NCBI RefSeq assembly: GCF_036898095.1
Contig: NC_090739.1
Coordinates: 104,042,752 to 104,106,751 of the forward strand
Length of the DNA stretch: 64,000 nt
Source of the DNA: Palaemon carinicauda
Lineage: Eukaryota; Arthropoda; Malacostraca; Decapoda; Palaemonidae
Reading direction: 5' to 3'
Shown here one piece after another: positions 21,592-31,312 of the stretch; the first letter of the stretch is position 1; every line of letters begins with the position of its first letter. The translations under genes were made by a program, and so were the position numbers. The notes below the pieces were generated by a model that was not told where the DNA came from, did not search any database, and saw only the letters and a list, made by a program, of their open reading frames with translations.

Positions 21592-23824
21592 GAGTGTCCT
21601 TCTGCACCAATGAAGCGGCTATTTCCTTAATCAGGTCTTCTGGAAAAAGGAACTTGGAAAGAGGAGCAAAGAGAAGCTCAGATCTCTGGCACGGTGTAAC
21701 TCCAGCTGAAAGGAATGAGCATAGGTTTTCACGCTTTTTAAGGACTCCGGACACAAATGATGCAGCAAGCTCATTAGACCCATCACGTACGGCCTTGTCC
21801 ATGCAGGACATAATGAGCAAGGAAGTCTCTTTCTCTGTCGGAGAGATCTTTCTGCTTAGGGCTCCTAGACACCAGTCTAAGAAGTTAAAAACTTCGAAGG
21901 CCCTAAAGATACCTTTCAAAAGGTGGTCCAGGTCCGAAGATGACCAACATATCTTTGAGCGTCTCATGGCAAGGCGGCGGGGAGAGTCTACAAGACTTGA
22001 GAAGTCGCCCTGGGCAGAGGCAGGAACTCCCAAGCCGAGAACTTCTCCCGTGGCATACCAGACGCTCGATCTAGAAGAGAGTCTAGCAGGGGGAAACGCA
22101 AAGGCTGTCTTCCCTAAACTCTTCTTGGACTGCAACCATTCTCCTATCACCCGCAAAGCTCTCTTGGACGAGCGTGCGAGGACGAGTCTAGTAAAGGCAG
22201 GAGTGGTAGACGGCATGCCTAACACAAACTCTGACGGCGGAGAACGAGGAGCCACAGAAACAAACCGGTCCGGAAACAGCTCTTTGAAAATGGCCAAAAC
22301 TTTCCTAAAGTCCAAAGAGGGTTGAGTAGACTTAGGCTCGTCCAAATCTGATTGTGGTTCATTTATGTGTGCAGCAACATCATCATCAGAAAGTTCCTCA
22401 TCCGACAACTGATGAGGAAACGGCAACGGAGTGGGTAACGGCTGGTTCGCTGAGTCCGGTCGCACGGGTGCATGCGTGACTGAGCCGGACGCAACGTCAT
22501 GGAACTGCTGCCCAGTCTGTGAGCTGGCAACAACCATGGCAGCGCGGGGACGCACAGCGTCTACTCCAGACTGTCTGGACTGATGTGGGTGCGCAGTGGA
22601 AACCACACTGGGTTGCGGAGGTTGACGCACCGCGTCAAAACAAAGCAACTCTGACGGTTGTTGAACCTCCAGAACGTCAACGGCAACCTCCGTGCGTCGC
22701 TTAACGTCAACATGCGGCTGGCAGATCACACTGGAACGCATGGGTGGAGGAACTCTCTCAACTGGTGCGCGTGAGAAGGTTACCTCAGCGTCCACAGGAC
22801 GCACAACCGATCGTGTGGAAGGTTGTAGGCTAGGTACTGCACTAGCTGGTGCGGCAGCAACCTTCTCCGCACGAAAGTCCTGCATTAGAGACGTCAGTTT
22901 AGACTGCATGTCTTGCAGTAGAGACCACTTAGGGTCTACGGGAGCAGGTGTGGCGACAGACGGTGTTACTGTCTGAAGCGGTACCGCTTTGCCTCTCTTA
23001 GGCGGTGAGCAGTCATCGGATGACGGCAGCGAGTCCGAACTGACCCAGTGGCTACAACCGGGCCGTTGGACTTGCGCTGAAGGGACCGACTTGCGTTTTA
23101 ACGGTCGTGAGACCTTGGTCCAGGGTTTCTTGCGAGAAACACCTTCCGAAGACGAAGTATAAATGGGCTCTCTCGTCTTAGTTAGGTAGGAGCGATCTTG
23201 GGTAGATACGCCCGATACCACGGAGGGAACGTCTGTTCGCTGATTAAAGCCTCTCGAACCCATTTGTCGTACGACATTGCTTCTCCCCTGGACTTGGGAG
23301 CTTGCAAGAGGTCCCGGACTAGGAGGACGACAGGCACGAACAGACGAACCCTCAAGCGCAACACTATCCACAACACTATCACTCGGCACTTTAGCACTTC
23401 CCACAGCACTTTTGCACTTAAGCTCCTTCACATCCGCCATGAGCTGATTACGGTCACTAGCAAGGGACTCAACTCTCTCACCCAGAGCCTGGATGGCACG
23501 CATCATATCAGCCATCGAAGGTTCCTGAGTGCCAGGAGGGGGGTTAAGAGCAACCACTACAGGGGAAGGAATAGGTTGTGGGGCATGAGGAGAGGATATA
23601 TCAATAGAACGAGAAGAACTTCTCCTAACTCTATCTCTCTCTAGCCTACGTGTATACTTTTGGAATTCGATAAAATCGAATTCCGAAAGGCCAACGCACT
23701 CCTCACACCGATCTTCCAATTGACAGGTTTTATCCCGACAATTGGAACAAACCTTCGGAAGACGCCTTGAACAGTCCCTAGCATTGCACTTCCTAAATTT
23801 GGGGACTTGTGAAGGGTCAGCCAT
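21401..23824 (-). CDS. DIRS-B gag-like protein, 807 aa, intact
   Basis: One open frame from ATG at 23824. The N-terminus has seven cysteines at residues 13, 18, 26, 29, 34, 40 and 43, a likely zinc-binding module, followed by an Arg-rich stretch (RRLERDRVRRSSSRS). A proline/serine-rich middle contains a short coiled-coil-like segment near residues 125-155 (MRAIQALGERVESLASDRNQ). The C-terminal third has an alpha-helical-looking domain and a basic tail (KRGKKKGSKSYKGRV) that could bind nucleic acid. Position upstream of RT, length and basic tail support Gag. No known catalytic motif is seen. Unlike DIRS-A, the cysteine-rich start is in the same exon as the rest. Confidence 0.8.
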   Translation of the reverse strand: MADPSQVPKFRKCNARDCSRRLPKVCSNCRDKTCQLEDRCEECVGLSEFDFIEFQKYTRRLERDRVRRSSSRSIDISSPHAPQPIPSPVVVALNPPPGTQEPSMADMMRAIQALGERVESLASDRNQLMADVKELKCKSAVGSAKVPSDSVVDSVALEGSSVRACRPPSPGPLASSQVQGRSNVVRQMGSRGFNQRTDVPSVVSGVSTQDRSYLTKTREPIYTSSSEGVSRKKPWTKVSRPLKRKSVPSAQVQRPGCSHWVSSDSLPSSDDCSPPKRGKAVPLQTVTPSVATPAPVDPKWSLLQDMQSKLTSLMQDFRAEKVAAAPASAVPSLQPSTRSVVRPVDAEVTFSRAPVERVPPPMRSSVICQPHVDVKRRTEVAVDVLEVQQPSELLCFDAVRQPPQPSVVSTAHPHQSRQSGVDAVRPRAAMVVASSQTGQQFHDVASGSVTHAPVRPDSANQPLPTPLPFPHQLSDEELSDDDVAAHINEPQSDLDEPKSTQPSLDFRKVLAIFKELFPDRFVSVAPRSPPSEFVLGMPSTTPAFTRLVLARSSKRALRVIGEWLQSKKSLGKTAFAFPPARLSSRSSVWYATGEVLGLGVPASAQGDFSSLVDSPRRLAMRRSKICWSSSDLDHLLKGIFRAFEVFNFLDWCLGALSRKISPTEKETSLLIMSCMDKAVRDGSNELAASFVSGVLKKRENLCSFLSAGVTPCQRSELLFAPLSKFLFPEDLIKEIAASLVQKDTHDLVASSARKAPPLPTLSARPRMDTPASRFIPPFRGRASSRGGARAEGKRGKKKGSKSYKGRV

Positions 23825-24165
23825 TTTGAATTGGTCAAAGGGAAATTCAAAAAACTATCAAAAAGTCATCAACAAAGAATCCGTTATCAAAAAGAGTTCA
23901 AGGATTTGTGTGAAGAGAAACCCTGCACAGCGAAAGCTCAAAACTAGAATAAAGTACTTCACCAATTAGATGTGAAAAAACTCCAGTTTAGCAACAGTGA
24001 GTAAGTACGTCTTGTCGACACCTCGACAGAGAGAAAATTGAGTCTTTGTTTTCATTGAGAACTGGGTATCTGGTCGACAGATGGCGCTGTTGGGCACACC
24101 CGCAACCTGTGTAGCGATCGCTGGCGAGTTTTTACCGTAGAGTTGTCTGTCGAGCAACAGAGTTG
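23825..24165 (-). other. DIRS-B leader
   Basis: Non-coding sequence between the gag ATG and the right inverted repeat. It should hold the promoter and 5' UTR by position. No specific motif recognised. Confidence 0.5.
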
Positions 24166-24203
24166 CAGCTATATAATCACCGGCTAAGTTAAATATTGAA
24201 AAA
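24166..24203. repeat. DIRS-B right inverted terminal repeat (38 bp)
   Basis: Perfect reverse complement of 16044-16081. Confidence 0.93.
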
Positions 24204-25120
24204 TAGAATCTTCATTTCTATTACAATTGAAAATTTCAACCAGAACATTACCTACTAAATCAGTAAATATCACTTTTAAAAGTACTAATATTTAAAATAC
24301 ACCTTCAAAACACAACATTGAAAGGAATATCACAGGCATTCACTAAATTACCTAAAAAACCCAAAACCTTTCTTTTTACTTTGAGCTCCCCTATAGGTAA
24401 TAATTCCTCCCATGGTCATAAATAATTGATCAAGACCTGATTACTTTTTTATCATAATTAGTGTTAAGGTTCAAAACCTAATACAGTCCCCTTTAAGTTT
24501 AACCTACGTGTCAACAACAAGCTGTGTATAGACCTTCTCTTTACAAAATATTAATCCTAATCTTTTCATTATGTATAACAAGCCTACCCCCATAAGTCTT
24601 TCGAAAAGTATCTTGAAGTTTTACATCAAAGCCACTCTTAGAACATCTGCTTTTAAGAAATATTTCGTGAATGTTGATTTAAAACTATTTTACTGGTGGT
24701 TTTCTACTTTTAGGCTACCATAACTCAAATTGAATCACTATTCCTTTCATAAAACCATTTGATAAAAAATTTTAGTTCTTAAAATGCTCCAAATTTCTAC
24801 ACCAAATACAAGCAGTTACTTGCACTTTTTATGAATACAGAAAGCTTAAAATCAATAGCAAAAGATTAGATTTTATCCTTTTAATAGCAATTTTGTCATT
24901 CTAAAGTTTTGAAAAAAATTCCTGTTCACTAGATTGAAGAAAAATGAATAAGATCTTATACTACAGACAAGCATTTGGAATGCTATACATGACCAGAATA
25001 ATTAAAATGTTGACATTTAATTTAATGAAAATTACTAACTCGACGAAAAAATTTTAAAACAATTCAATGTTACTTTGAACAAGGTATGTGTTATTATTGT
25101 GGATATAACCTTAATTGAAA

Positions 25121-25201
<81 letters not shown>

Positions 25202-25489
25202 ATCAGCTTTCTAATGCTCTGCAATACTATTTAAGACCTTAAATACAATGATTCCCTTCACAAATATTATACATTTTCTATTCGTCTTTTCTTGCTTTCC
25301 ATTACACAAGATAAGTGGACCCTATTTATTAACAAGCAAAATTTTTACACAGCATACTTGGTTCTCCCTTTGTTTAATCTTAGTATTAAAGCATGTCATA
25401 TGAAATTTTCAGTTAAGCACATTATGTCATTATTGAAAGAAGGGAGGAAATATGACAAATTTCCAAGTATTTTGTACTTTATCTAACTA
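24204..25489. other. AT-rich interval without a recognised gene
   Basis: No recognisable coding sequence. The only clear feature is the (GA)n tract at 25124-25197. Confidence 0.5.
25124..25197. repeat. (GA)n microsatellite
   Basis: About 37 uninterrupted GA units. Confidence 0.97.
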
Positions 25490-25494
25490 TACAA

Positions 25495-25665
25495 ACATGA
25501 GTTCTTTACATAGGAGATATGATTCAGTGCAAGCTCTTTTGGCCATAAACATGAGGTGTCAATAACCCTCCGTTAGTTAGAGGGGTGTAATAGAGGGAAA
25601 ACCAACCCGCCGAATCACACACTCACATAGTATATGAGTTCACTTTTGATTGCAGGCAGGACTTC
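25495..25665. repeat. DIRS-C left inverted terminal repeat
   Basis: Aligned by eye to the reverse complement of 39985-40145, with gaps. The best blocks are GTGTCAATAACCCTCCG, AGTTAG and GAGTTCACTTTTGATT. Confidence 0.75.
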
Positions 25666-26441
25666 TAAGGGGGAAGGAGAGGGCGAGACAAGTATGTGTA
25701 TCGAACAAACCTTTGTTCTTTACATAGGAAACTCACCCTAAGGTTGGTGGAAATCTCATTTTAACAGGTTGAAGAACTTTTCCCCGGAACAAATCTGAGC
25801 TCAACAGAATGTGGGAAGAGCATAATGATACCTCATGAATCATTAGGCCATCAATGCCAAAGGGTTGACAGCCTATGCAACCATGGTGAGTGAGTGGGAA
25901 CTCACACTGTAACTTTAGCTAGGTAAGTATAAAGAATGGGCTGACACATGCACACACACTCAGACATAGCCTAACTCCCCCTCCGATTGAGGTCCTCACT
26001 CATGCCCACAGACTCTCAGACATAGCCTAACTCCCCCTCGCAAGGAGGTTGGGGACGTAAAAAAATACACAAGATATAGAGACCACTAAACGAAAATGAG
26101 GCTTACCCGCAGTCGGGCGGAGACCAGTTTGCAGTCTTACGGATGCTGTGACCCAAGAGAGGGGAGGATGAAGAAAGAAAAGGCCAGCCATTTCTTTACA
26201 TTTATCCCTGACTAACACCTCTGTAGCATCTGCTGTTGACCAACTGTTACTAGTCCTGCAAGGGAGCTTATGTAGCTATGCCACTCATTGAGTGGCCTCC
26301 ACATGACCTGAGTAAACTTATCTAGGATCCTGCAAGGTATGTCTTGCAGATTGTGGGAGGTGAAGGTGATTTGCCTTTTCCACACACCTGCTTAGAGCAC
26401 CTACACCACAGAGATATTTCTTTTCAACACTAGGGACGAAC

Positions 26442-27238
26442 CTATACCCCTAGCATGAGTTCTGGGTCATCTGCCCTGTTGGGCAGGGGGAGGATTGTGC
26501 GCAAGGTTGATAACCTGCCGAATCCAAGAGGAGACCGTTTCTTTTTAATTCTCCTCTTGAACCTGTCTGTACCGACAAGTACATTCTGAATCTGAGGAAG
26601 AGTTCCTCTTAAGGGCTTGAAATAGTGCCTCAATGCTTTCTAGCTGATCAGGATTATCGGTTACTTCCCGAAGACTCTGAATCAGGAAGGGCCTGAACCT
26701 AAGGTCTTCTACAGCTAGAATCTGAGCCTTAGGAGTAAAATTCAGGGACAAAGCCTAGTGTAACCTGCCCCCTTCCCCTTGAATAAGCAATGTCATAGAG
26801 ACCATGTAACTCGCTGACCCTCACTGCATAGGTCAGGCCAAGAAGGAAAACCGTTGCAAGAGTTAAGTCCCAATCTGATGCTAAGCTTAATGGTTTGTAG
26901 GGAGTTCCTTTCAAGGAACGAAGCACTTTGACTATCTTCCATGAAGGTGGTCTTGCTTCCAATTTGGGGCAAGTTAGATCAAAACTTACTATGAGCATGG
27001 ACAATTCCATTGAGGAGAAAATATATACCCTTTTCAGTCTAAAGACTTGGCTTATAGCTGAGTTATAGCCTTTCATCACCAAGACTAAGCTGAGGTTTTC
27101 CTCCCAAAGGTATAACAAAAACTCGGCAATCAGGGGTATAGTGGATCTGAGTGGAGAGAGACCCCTTCCATTTCCAACTTCACTTGACAGAACAAAATTG
27201 AAGACCACCCGAGGTATATGTTTAGCCACTGGGTGCAA
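26442..27238 (-). pseudogene. DIRS-C tyrosine recombinase remnant
   Basis: Two frames (27238-26729 and 26751-26442). The first reads IAEFLLYLWEENLSLVLVMKG, then VFLLGLTYAVRVSELHGLYD, which contains the first catalytic Arg. The H-x-x-R and Tyr regions are not found intact; sequence after 26545 is scrambled. It is closely related to the DIRS-D YR (IAEFLVYLWEEMLLSVSAVKG). Confidence 0.8.
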
Positions 27239-27461
27239 AAAACCTCTCTGAAAGAGATGCTGGATAACCTCCAGGAGTGAAGTCGTAGGGATGCGACTAT
27301 CTTAGCATGTGGTTGACGAAGCGAGTGGCGTAAGGGAGGAAGCTCCCTCAGAACCTCTGTCAGCAGTAGTAAAAGGTTTGGGTACCATTCTGCTTGCTAC
27401 CAATTTGAAGCTATCAGTCATAGATTGTATGACTATCTCACCTTGTTGAGGAGTCTCCTCA

Positions 27462-28373
27462 TCATGTAGAATGGGGAACACACACACCTAGATTGTCCTT
27501 GTGTGCTGAAAGGCACCCTAGGGCTGCCTGTGGGTCTGGTACAGCAGAGCAGTACACTGGAAGCTTCCGGTTGCCAGACGTTGCAAACAGTTCTACTACC
27601 GGCAAACCCCACAAAGGGGGACTTTGTTGGGTTTGTTTGCTATACAGGAATGTTAAGACCATTCAGAAACAACTATCTTTGTCTTCGTGCTCAGATAGTC
27701 TGCCAGAATGTTCTCATAGCCTGGAATGAACCAGGGTAACATGGAGATTGCACTGCAATCTTTCCATCGCAGAATCTCGACAGCTAGGTGGCATAGCTGG
27801 TGTGAAAAAGTACCTCCTTTTTCTAGATATGCCACCATCGTCATGATGTGTCTCACCAACACTACAGAGTGGTCTAAAAGGCGCTGGGAAGGCTGCCCTC
27901 AATCCCAGGTGGTTTATACACCATTACTGCTCGGATTCAGACTACAGCCCGGAGGCCATTCTTTTGATGTATCTATGAAGAGCAACAAATTTATAGCTGC
28001 CTGAAAAAGTACCTCCTTGTTTGGTTAGATATCCTACCATCATGTTGACACTCAAACACTACAAAGTGGCTTGAAAGCCCTTTAAAGAGCCAGGAGGCTT
28101 GCCCTCAACTCCTGGAGGTTTATGTGGCATTGCAGATAAGAATTGAACTACAGACCGGAGGCCATTCTTTTGATGCATCCACGAGAGCATCAAGTCTGGG
28201 AAAGGCGTCAATTGGCTTGTGGATGAGGAACGTACGCTTGACAGGTGCGAGTCAACTCCTCCCTTTGGTGAACGCCATGCTGATCGTGCACGAGATGCTG
28301 TAGGGGAACATGCCGCAGCTGGAATAAACAGGGTAGTCAGAGGAGCAAAAAGGTTTGTAAAAATATTGAGCAA
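27462..28373 (-). pseudogene. DIRS-C RNase H remnant with an internal duplication
   Basis: Frames at 27653-27862 and 27462-27662 carry VCHLAVEILRW-like sequence, FIPGYENILADYLS (RNase H C-terminal signature), then VVELFATSGNRKLPVYCSAVPDPQA, all parallel to DIRS-D. Upstream, WMHQKNGL-type sequence is a degraded copy of the D-A-S-K-E-G-W motif. The reading frame shifts several times and a 200-bp tandem duplication breaks the domain. Confidence 0.8.
27799..28205. repeat. Tandem duplication of about 203 bp inside the DIRS-C RNase H
   Basis: Copy 1 (about 27799-28001) and copy 2 (about 28003-28205) share AAAGTACCTCCTT, CAACACTACARAGTGG, and ACCGGAGGCCATTCTTTTGATG-type blocks with many differences. 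The duplication is old. Confidence 0.8.
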
Positions 28374-28883
28374 TGTAGGAGCACGACCTTGAACTGCAAG
28401 TGTATGGTAAGCGTGCGAGCCAGAGCTACATGTACTGGTGCGCCAACACTCGCACTAGCTCTCCATGAGGGATGGTTAACAGTCTGTACCTTATGCTCGT
28501 CCACAGAAGAACGAACGCGCTCAGATGGTGGCGGGCGAGGCAAGACTGGTTTGGTAGAAAATGCTTGCAGGTGGTAGAACGCTTCACCTAACCAGACAGG
28601 CAGGACTCCCAAACTAGCACTTCCCTGAGGCACCAACCAAGAGGGCTACATGCACGTGAGACTAACAAAGATTTGTGATGTCATGTTGGAAGGGGTCTTT
28701 GGCTCAAGAGTTATTGGACACAATTACCAGAAGGCTCTGACGAGCGGACTCCACAGCCTTGACGAGCGGACTCCTTAGCCTTGACGAGAGGACTCCTCAA
28801 CCTGCTTGCTCATCTAACTTATGAATCCCAAGGGCATGGCAGAAGGCTCATTTGGTTCCAGGGAGCCACCAGACACAATTACC
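28374..28883 (-). pseudogene. DIRS-C gag-like debris, left of LINE-1
   Basis: No intact frame. The sequence contains short repeats such as GACGAGCGGACTCC (three times near 28738-28800), like the peptide-repeat DNA in the gag-like region at 62760-63420. Assignment to gag rests on position between RNase H and the right end. Confidence 0.4.
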
Positions 28884-28898
28884 AGAAGGATATGAAGA
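28884..28898. repeat. Target-site duplication of LINE-1 (left copy)
   Basis: AGAAGGATATGAAGA, identical to 39180-39194. It brackets LINE-1. Confidence 0.9.
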
Positions 28899-29053
28899 TT
28901 GATTGATTGATTGATTTAAAGTTTTCAGGCATCCTGACATCTAAGGTCATTGACGCCGGTAACATTTAATTTGTATACAAAAATAAAAAATAAAATAAAA
29001 TAAAAAATAAAAGGGTATTTAATTAAAATCATAAAAGTTGAATGTCATAAAAA

Positions 29054-29944
29054 TTAAATAGTTTTCAGAAGACCTGCTTCTGAAATAAATCTAAAAATGC
29101 CACTTGCATAGTAGGACACATCATTTCCAAGAATCTTGGCAAGGATGAACCTGCCACCCTCACCTCGAGCCTCAAACAAATATCTATTCCTTAAGTTGTT
29201 ATAATTGGGGCATTCGGTCAACAAATGCCTCACTGTTAGAGGTAATAAACAGTCCTCACAATACGGTTGGTGTTGGCCCTTCAGCAGAAACTCGTGTGTC
29301 AACCGAGCGTAACCGATACGGAGACGACAAAGAGACGTCTCCCATTTTCGGGGCATCATATTATACCTCCAAGGAGATATGACATTTGTTACCTCTCGCA
29401 TTTTATTCCCATCTAGGCTATCCCATTGCTGTTGCCATTTATTGCAAACCAATTTCTTGATGTCAGGTAAGAAATCATTACAGGGAATGGGATACCTTCT
29501 TGGCAGCAACTCGGATGCAGCCTTCTTAGCCAGTGAATCTGCCTTCTCATTCCCAGACACACCTACATGTGCTGGAACCCAACAAAATCGAACTGTTATA
29601 CCTCTCCGTCCAATAATAAAAAGCCATTCTAAAATCTTCAAAACTAGAGGGTTATTAGAATTAAAAACTTCCATAGCTTGAAGGACACTCCTAGCATCAC
29701 TAAAAATTGTAAAATTACCCTCCTTATCCAACGCTATTTTCTCAATAGCGGTTAATATGCCATACAGTTCGGCAGTAAATATGGAAGCAGTCAGAGGAAG
29801 TGCACCTCTACAATTAAAACCATTACTATGTACTCCAAATCCAACGCCAGCATCAGATTTGGAGCCATCAGTATAGATAAAAGTTGATCCTCTATGTTCT
29901 TTAACATGTTCATTAAAAAGAGACTTGGCTTCTAGGTCTGACAT
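29054..29944 (-). CDS. LINE-1 ORF2 RNase H domain and C-terminus
   Basis: An open stretch of 296 codons. RNase H residues are visible in order: FIYTDGSKSDAGVGFG (Asp), FTAELYGILTAIEKI (Glu), FTIFSDARSVLQAM (Asp), and WVPAHVGVSGNEKADSLAKKA (His and Asp). A C-terminal Cys/His-type segment (CEDCLLPLTVRHLLTECPNY) follows, ending at the natural stop. It degrades template RNA after reverse transcription. The N-terminal part of ORF2 lies at 30070-30984 and beyond Gypsy-1. Confidence 0.9.
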   Translation of the reverse strand: MSDLEAKSLFNEHVKEHRGSTFIYTDGSKSDAGVGFGVHSNGFNCRGALPLTASIFTAELYGILTAIEKIALDKEGNFTIFSDARSVLQAMEVFNSNNPLVLKILEWLFIIGRRGITVRFCWVPAHVGVSGNEKADSLAKKAASELLPRRYPIPCNDFLPDIKKLVCNKWQQQWDSLDGNKMREVTNVISPWRYNMMPRKWETSLCRLRIGYARLTHEFLLKGQHQPYCEDCLLPLTVRHLLTECPNYNNLRNRYLFEARGEGGRFILAKILGNDVSYYASGIFRFISEAGLLKTI

Positions 29945-30069
29945 ATTCTTCTTATCTCCAATAAAATATTTACAAAAAGATATCTCTGGTAATTTCCATG
30001 GAGGCGTTGATGATACCTTGAATGGAAGTACCTTACTTCTAATTATATCCAGACTGTTTAATAATCGTT

Positions 30070-30984
30070 TCAGACAAGGCTTGCAGTCTGAAAGTCTAGA
30101 GAGTTAGGGAGTCTTTGCAATCTAAACCAATACCGAATAATGGAAGACATTCGGTAAAGGTCTAGAGGTAACTCTCCAGCATCAGCAAGGATACTTGGGA
30201 TAGGCGAGGTTTTAAAAGCTCCTGTAGACAATCTAATACCTGCATGATGTATCGAGTCTAATATTTTTAACCGCCTTGGGGTGGCTGAAGAGTATATTTC
30301 ACATCCATAACTAATTTTGGAAAAATCAAGGCCTTGTATAATTTTAAAATAGTATTGCGGTCTGCCCCCCATGATGTATGGGACAATACTTTTAAGATAT
30401 TCAGAGCTTCAACACATTTAGCTTTTAACGCTTTTAAGTGAGAAACCCATGTAAGCCTACAAAACAAATATCAAACCTAAAAATTTAGCTTCACTTGCAC
30501 ATGGTATCCGTTGACCTTTAATGTATATATCCGGGTCTGGATGTACTCCCCGGATACGACAAAAATGGACAATGGTAGTTTAACTTGTCGAGAACTTAAA
30601 TCCATTCATGTCAGCCCACTAGATAATTTTATCAATAGAGTGTTGGATTTTTCTCTCAACCATTGCCATTCTAGAGCCAGCAAATGATATTGAGAGATCA
30701 TCCACAAATAATGTTGCGAGAACATCCTGGGGAATGGCTGAGGATATCCCATTAATTGCTAGTACAAAAAGGGTTACACTCCACACTACCCTGAGGAACT
30801 CCTTCTTCCTGGCACTTACTCTCTGATAGAGTTTCCCCAACTCTCACTTGAAAAACTCTACGTGAAAGAAATGCCTGAATAAATAGTGGCAGCTCTCCTC
30901 TCAATCCCAATTCATGAATGGTTATAAGTATACCATATCTCCATGTGGTATCATATGCCTTTTCAAGGTCAAAAAATACTGTAA
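30070..30984 (-). pseudogene. LINE-1 RT C-terminal half (left of Gypsy-1)
   Basis: Segments in several frames: FFDLEKAYDTTWRYGILI (first RT Asp) near the insertion point, QEEGVPQGSV, then ATLFVDDLSISFAG (catalytic FVDD) at about 30690. Thumb sequence follows: VSHLKALKAKCVEALNILKVLSHTSWG and KISYGCEIYSSATPRRLKIL. At least three frameshifts separate these. The RT domain is cut by Gypsy-1 between the residues preceding the first Asp motif and the part at 35414 onward. Confidence 0.85.
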
Positions 30985-31239
30985 TGTACCAACCGTGTTT
31001 CACACAATTGTACATAATTCCTTTTGTATATATTATGCTTGTATCTTCGCTCCTCCCTCGCACCAAAACGAACATGAAAATTCCTGTCTGGTTTTTCCTC
31101 TGTGATATTGTCTGTCTTGTGAACTTGTCATGTCCTGTTGCCTTGAGGTTTTGTATATAAGGAGAGTGTTCCACAACAATATAACTGAGTCATTTCCAAT
31201 CTGCCTTTGATTTCACAACTCCTCTCTCGGCCCGTCACA
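30985..31239 (+). repeat. Gypsy-1 5' LTR
   Basis: 255 bp, TG...CA ends. A TATATAA box lies at 31154-31160, about 80 bp before the LTR end, so transcription probably starts in the last part of the LTR. Confidence 0.95.
31154..31160 (+). promoter_or_regulatory. TATA box in Gypsy-1 5' LTR
   Basis: TATATAA within TTTTGTATATAAGGAGAG; the same motif is at 35328-35334 in the 3' LTR and is partly kept in the solo LTR. Confidence 0.6.
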
Positions 31240-31240
31240 T

Positions 31241-31258
31241 TGGTGACCCCGGAAGTCG
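31241..31258 (+). promoter_or_regulatory. Gypsy-1 primer-binding site
   Basis: TGGTGACCCCGGAAGTCG starts one base after the 5' LTR. The TGG pairs with the CCA end of a tRNA. I cannot name the tRNA with confidence. Confidence 0.75.
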
Positions 31259-31312
31259 ACTCGCTCCCACCGCCTTCCACCCCCACCCCCTCGCCCCTTC
31301 ATCGTTGGTACT

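Larger units (their letters stand above)
16044..24203 (-). mobile_element. DIRS-B: DIRS-like YR retrotransposon, split by a DNA transposon
   Basis: Bounded by a perfect 38-bp inverted repeat (16044-16081 and 24166-24203, containing AACTTAGCCGGTGATTATAT). The minus-strand coding order is gag (23824-21401), RT-RNase H (21591 to about 19777, continuing at 17817), and YR (about 17800-16483). Without the 1958-bp insertion and its duplicated TA, the element is about 6.2 kb. Gag and RT-RNase H are open from end to end, so the copy looks young. The visible lesions are the insertion and one TAG inside YR. I did not find an internal complementary region as clear as that of DIRS-A. Confidence 0.88.
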
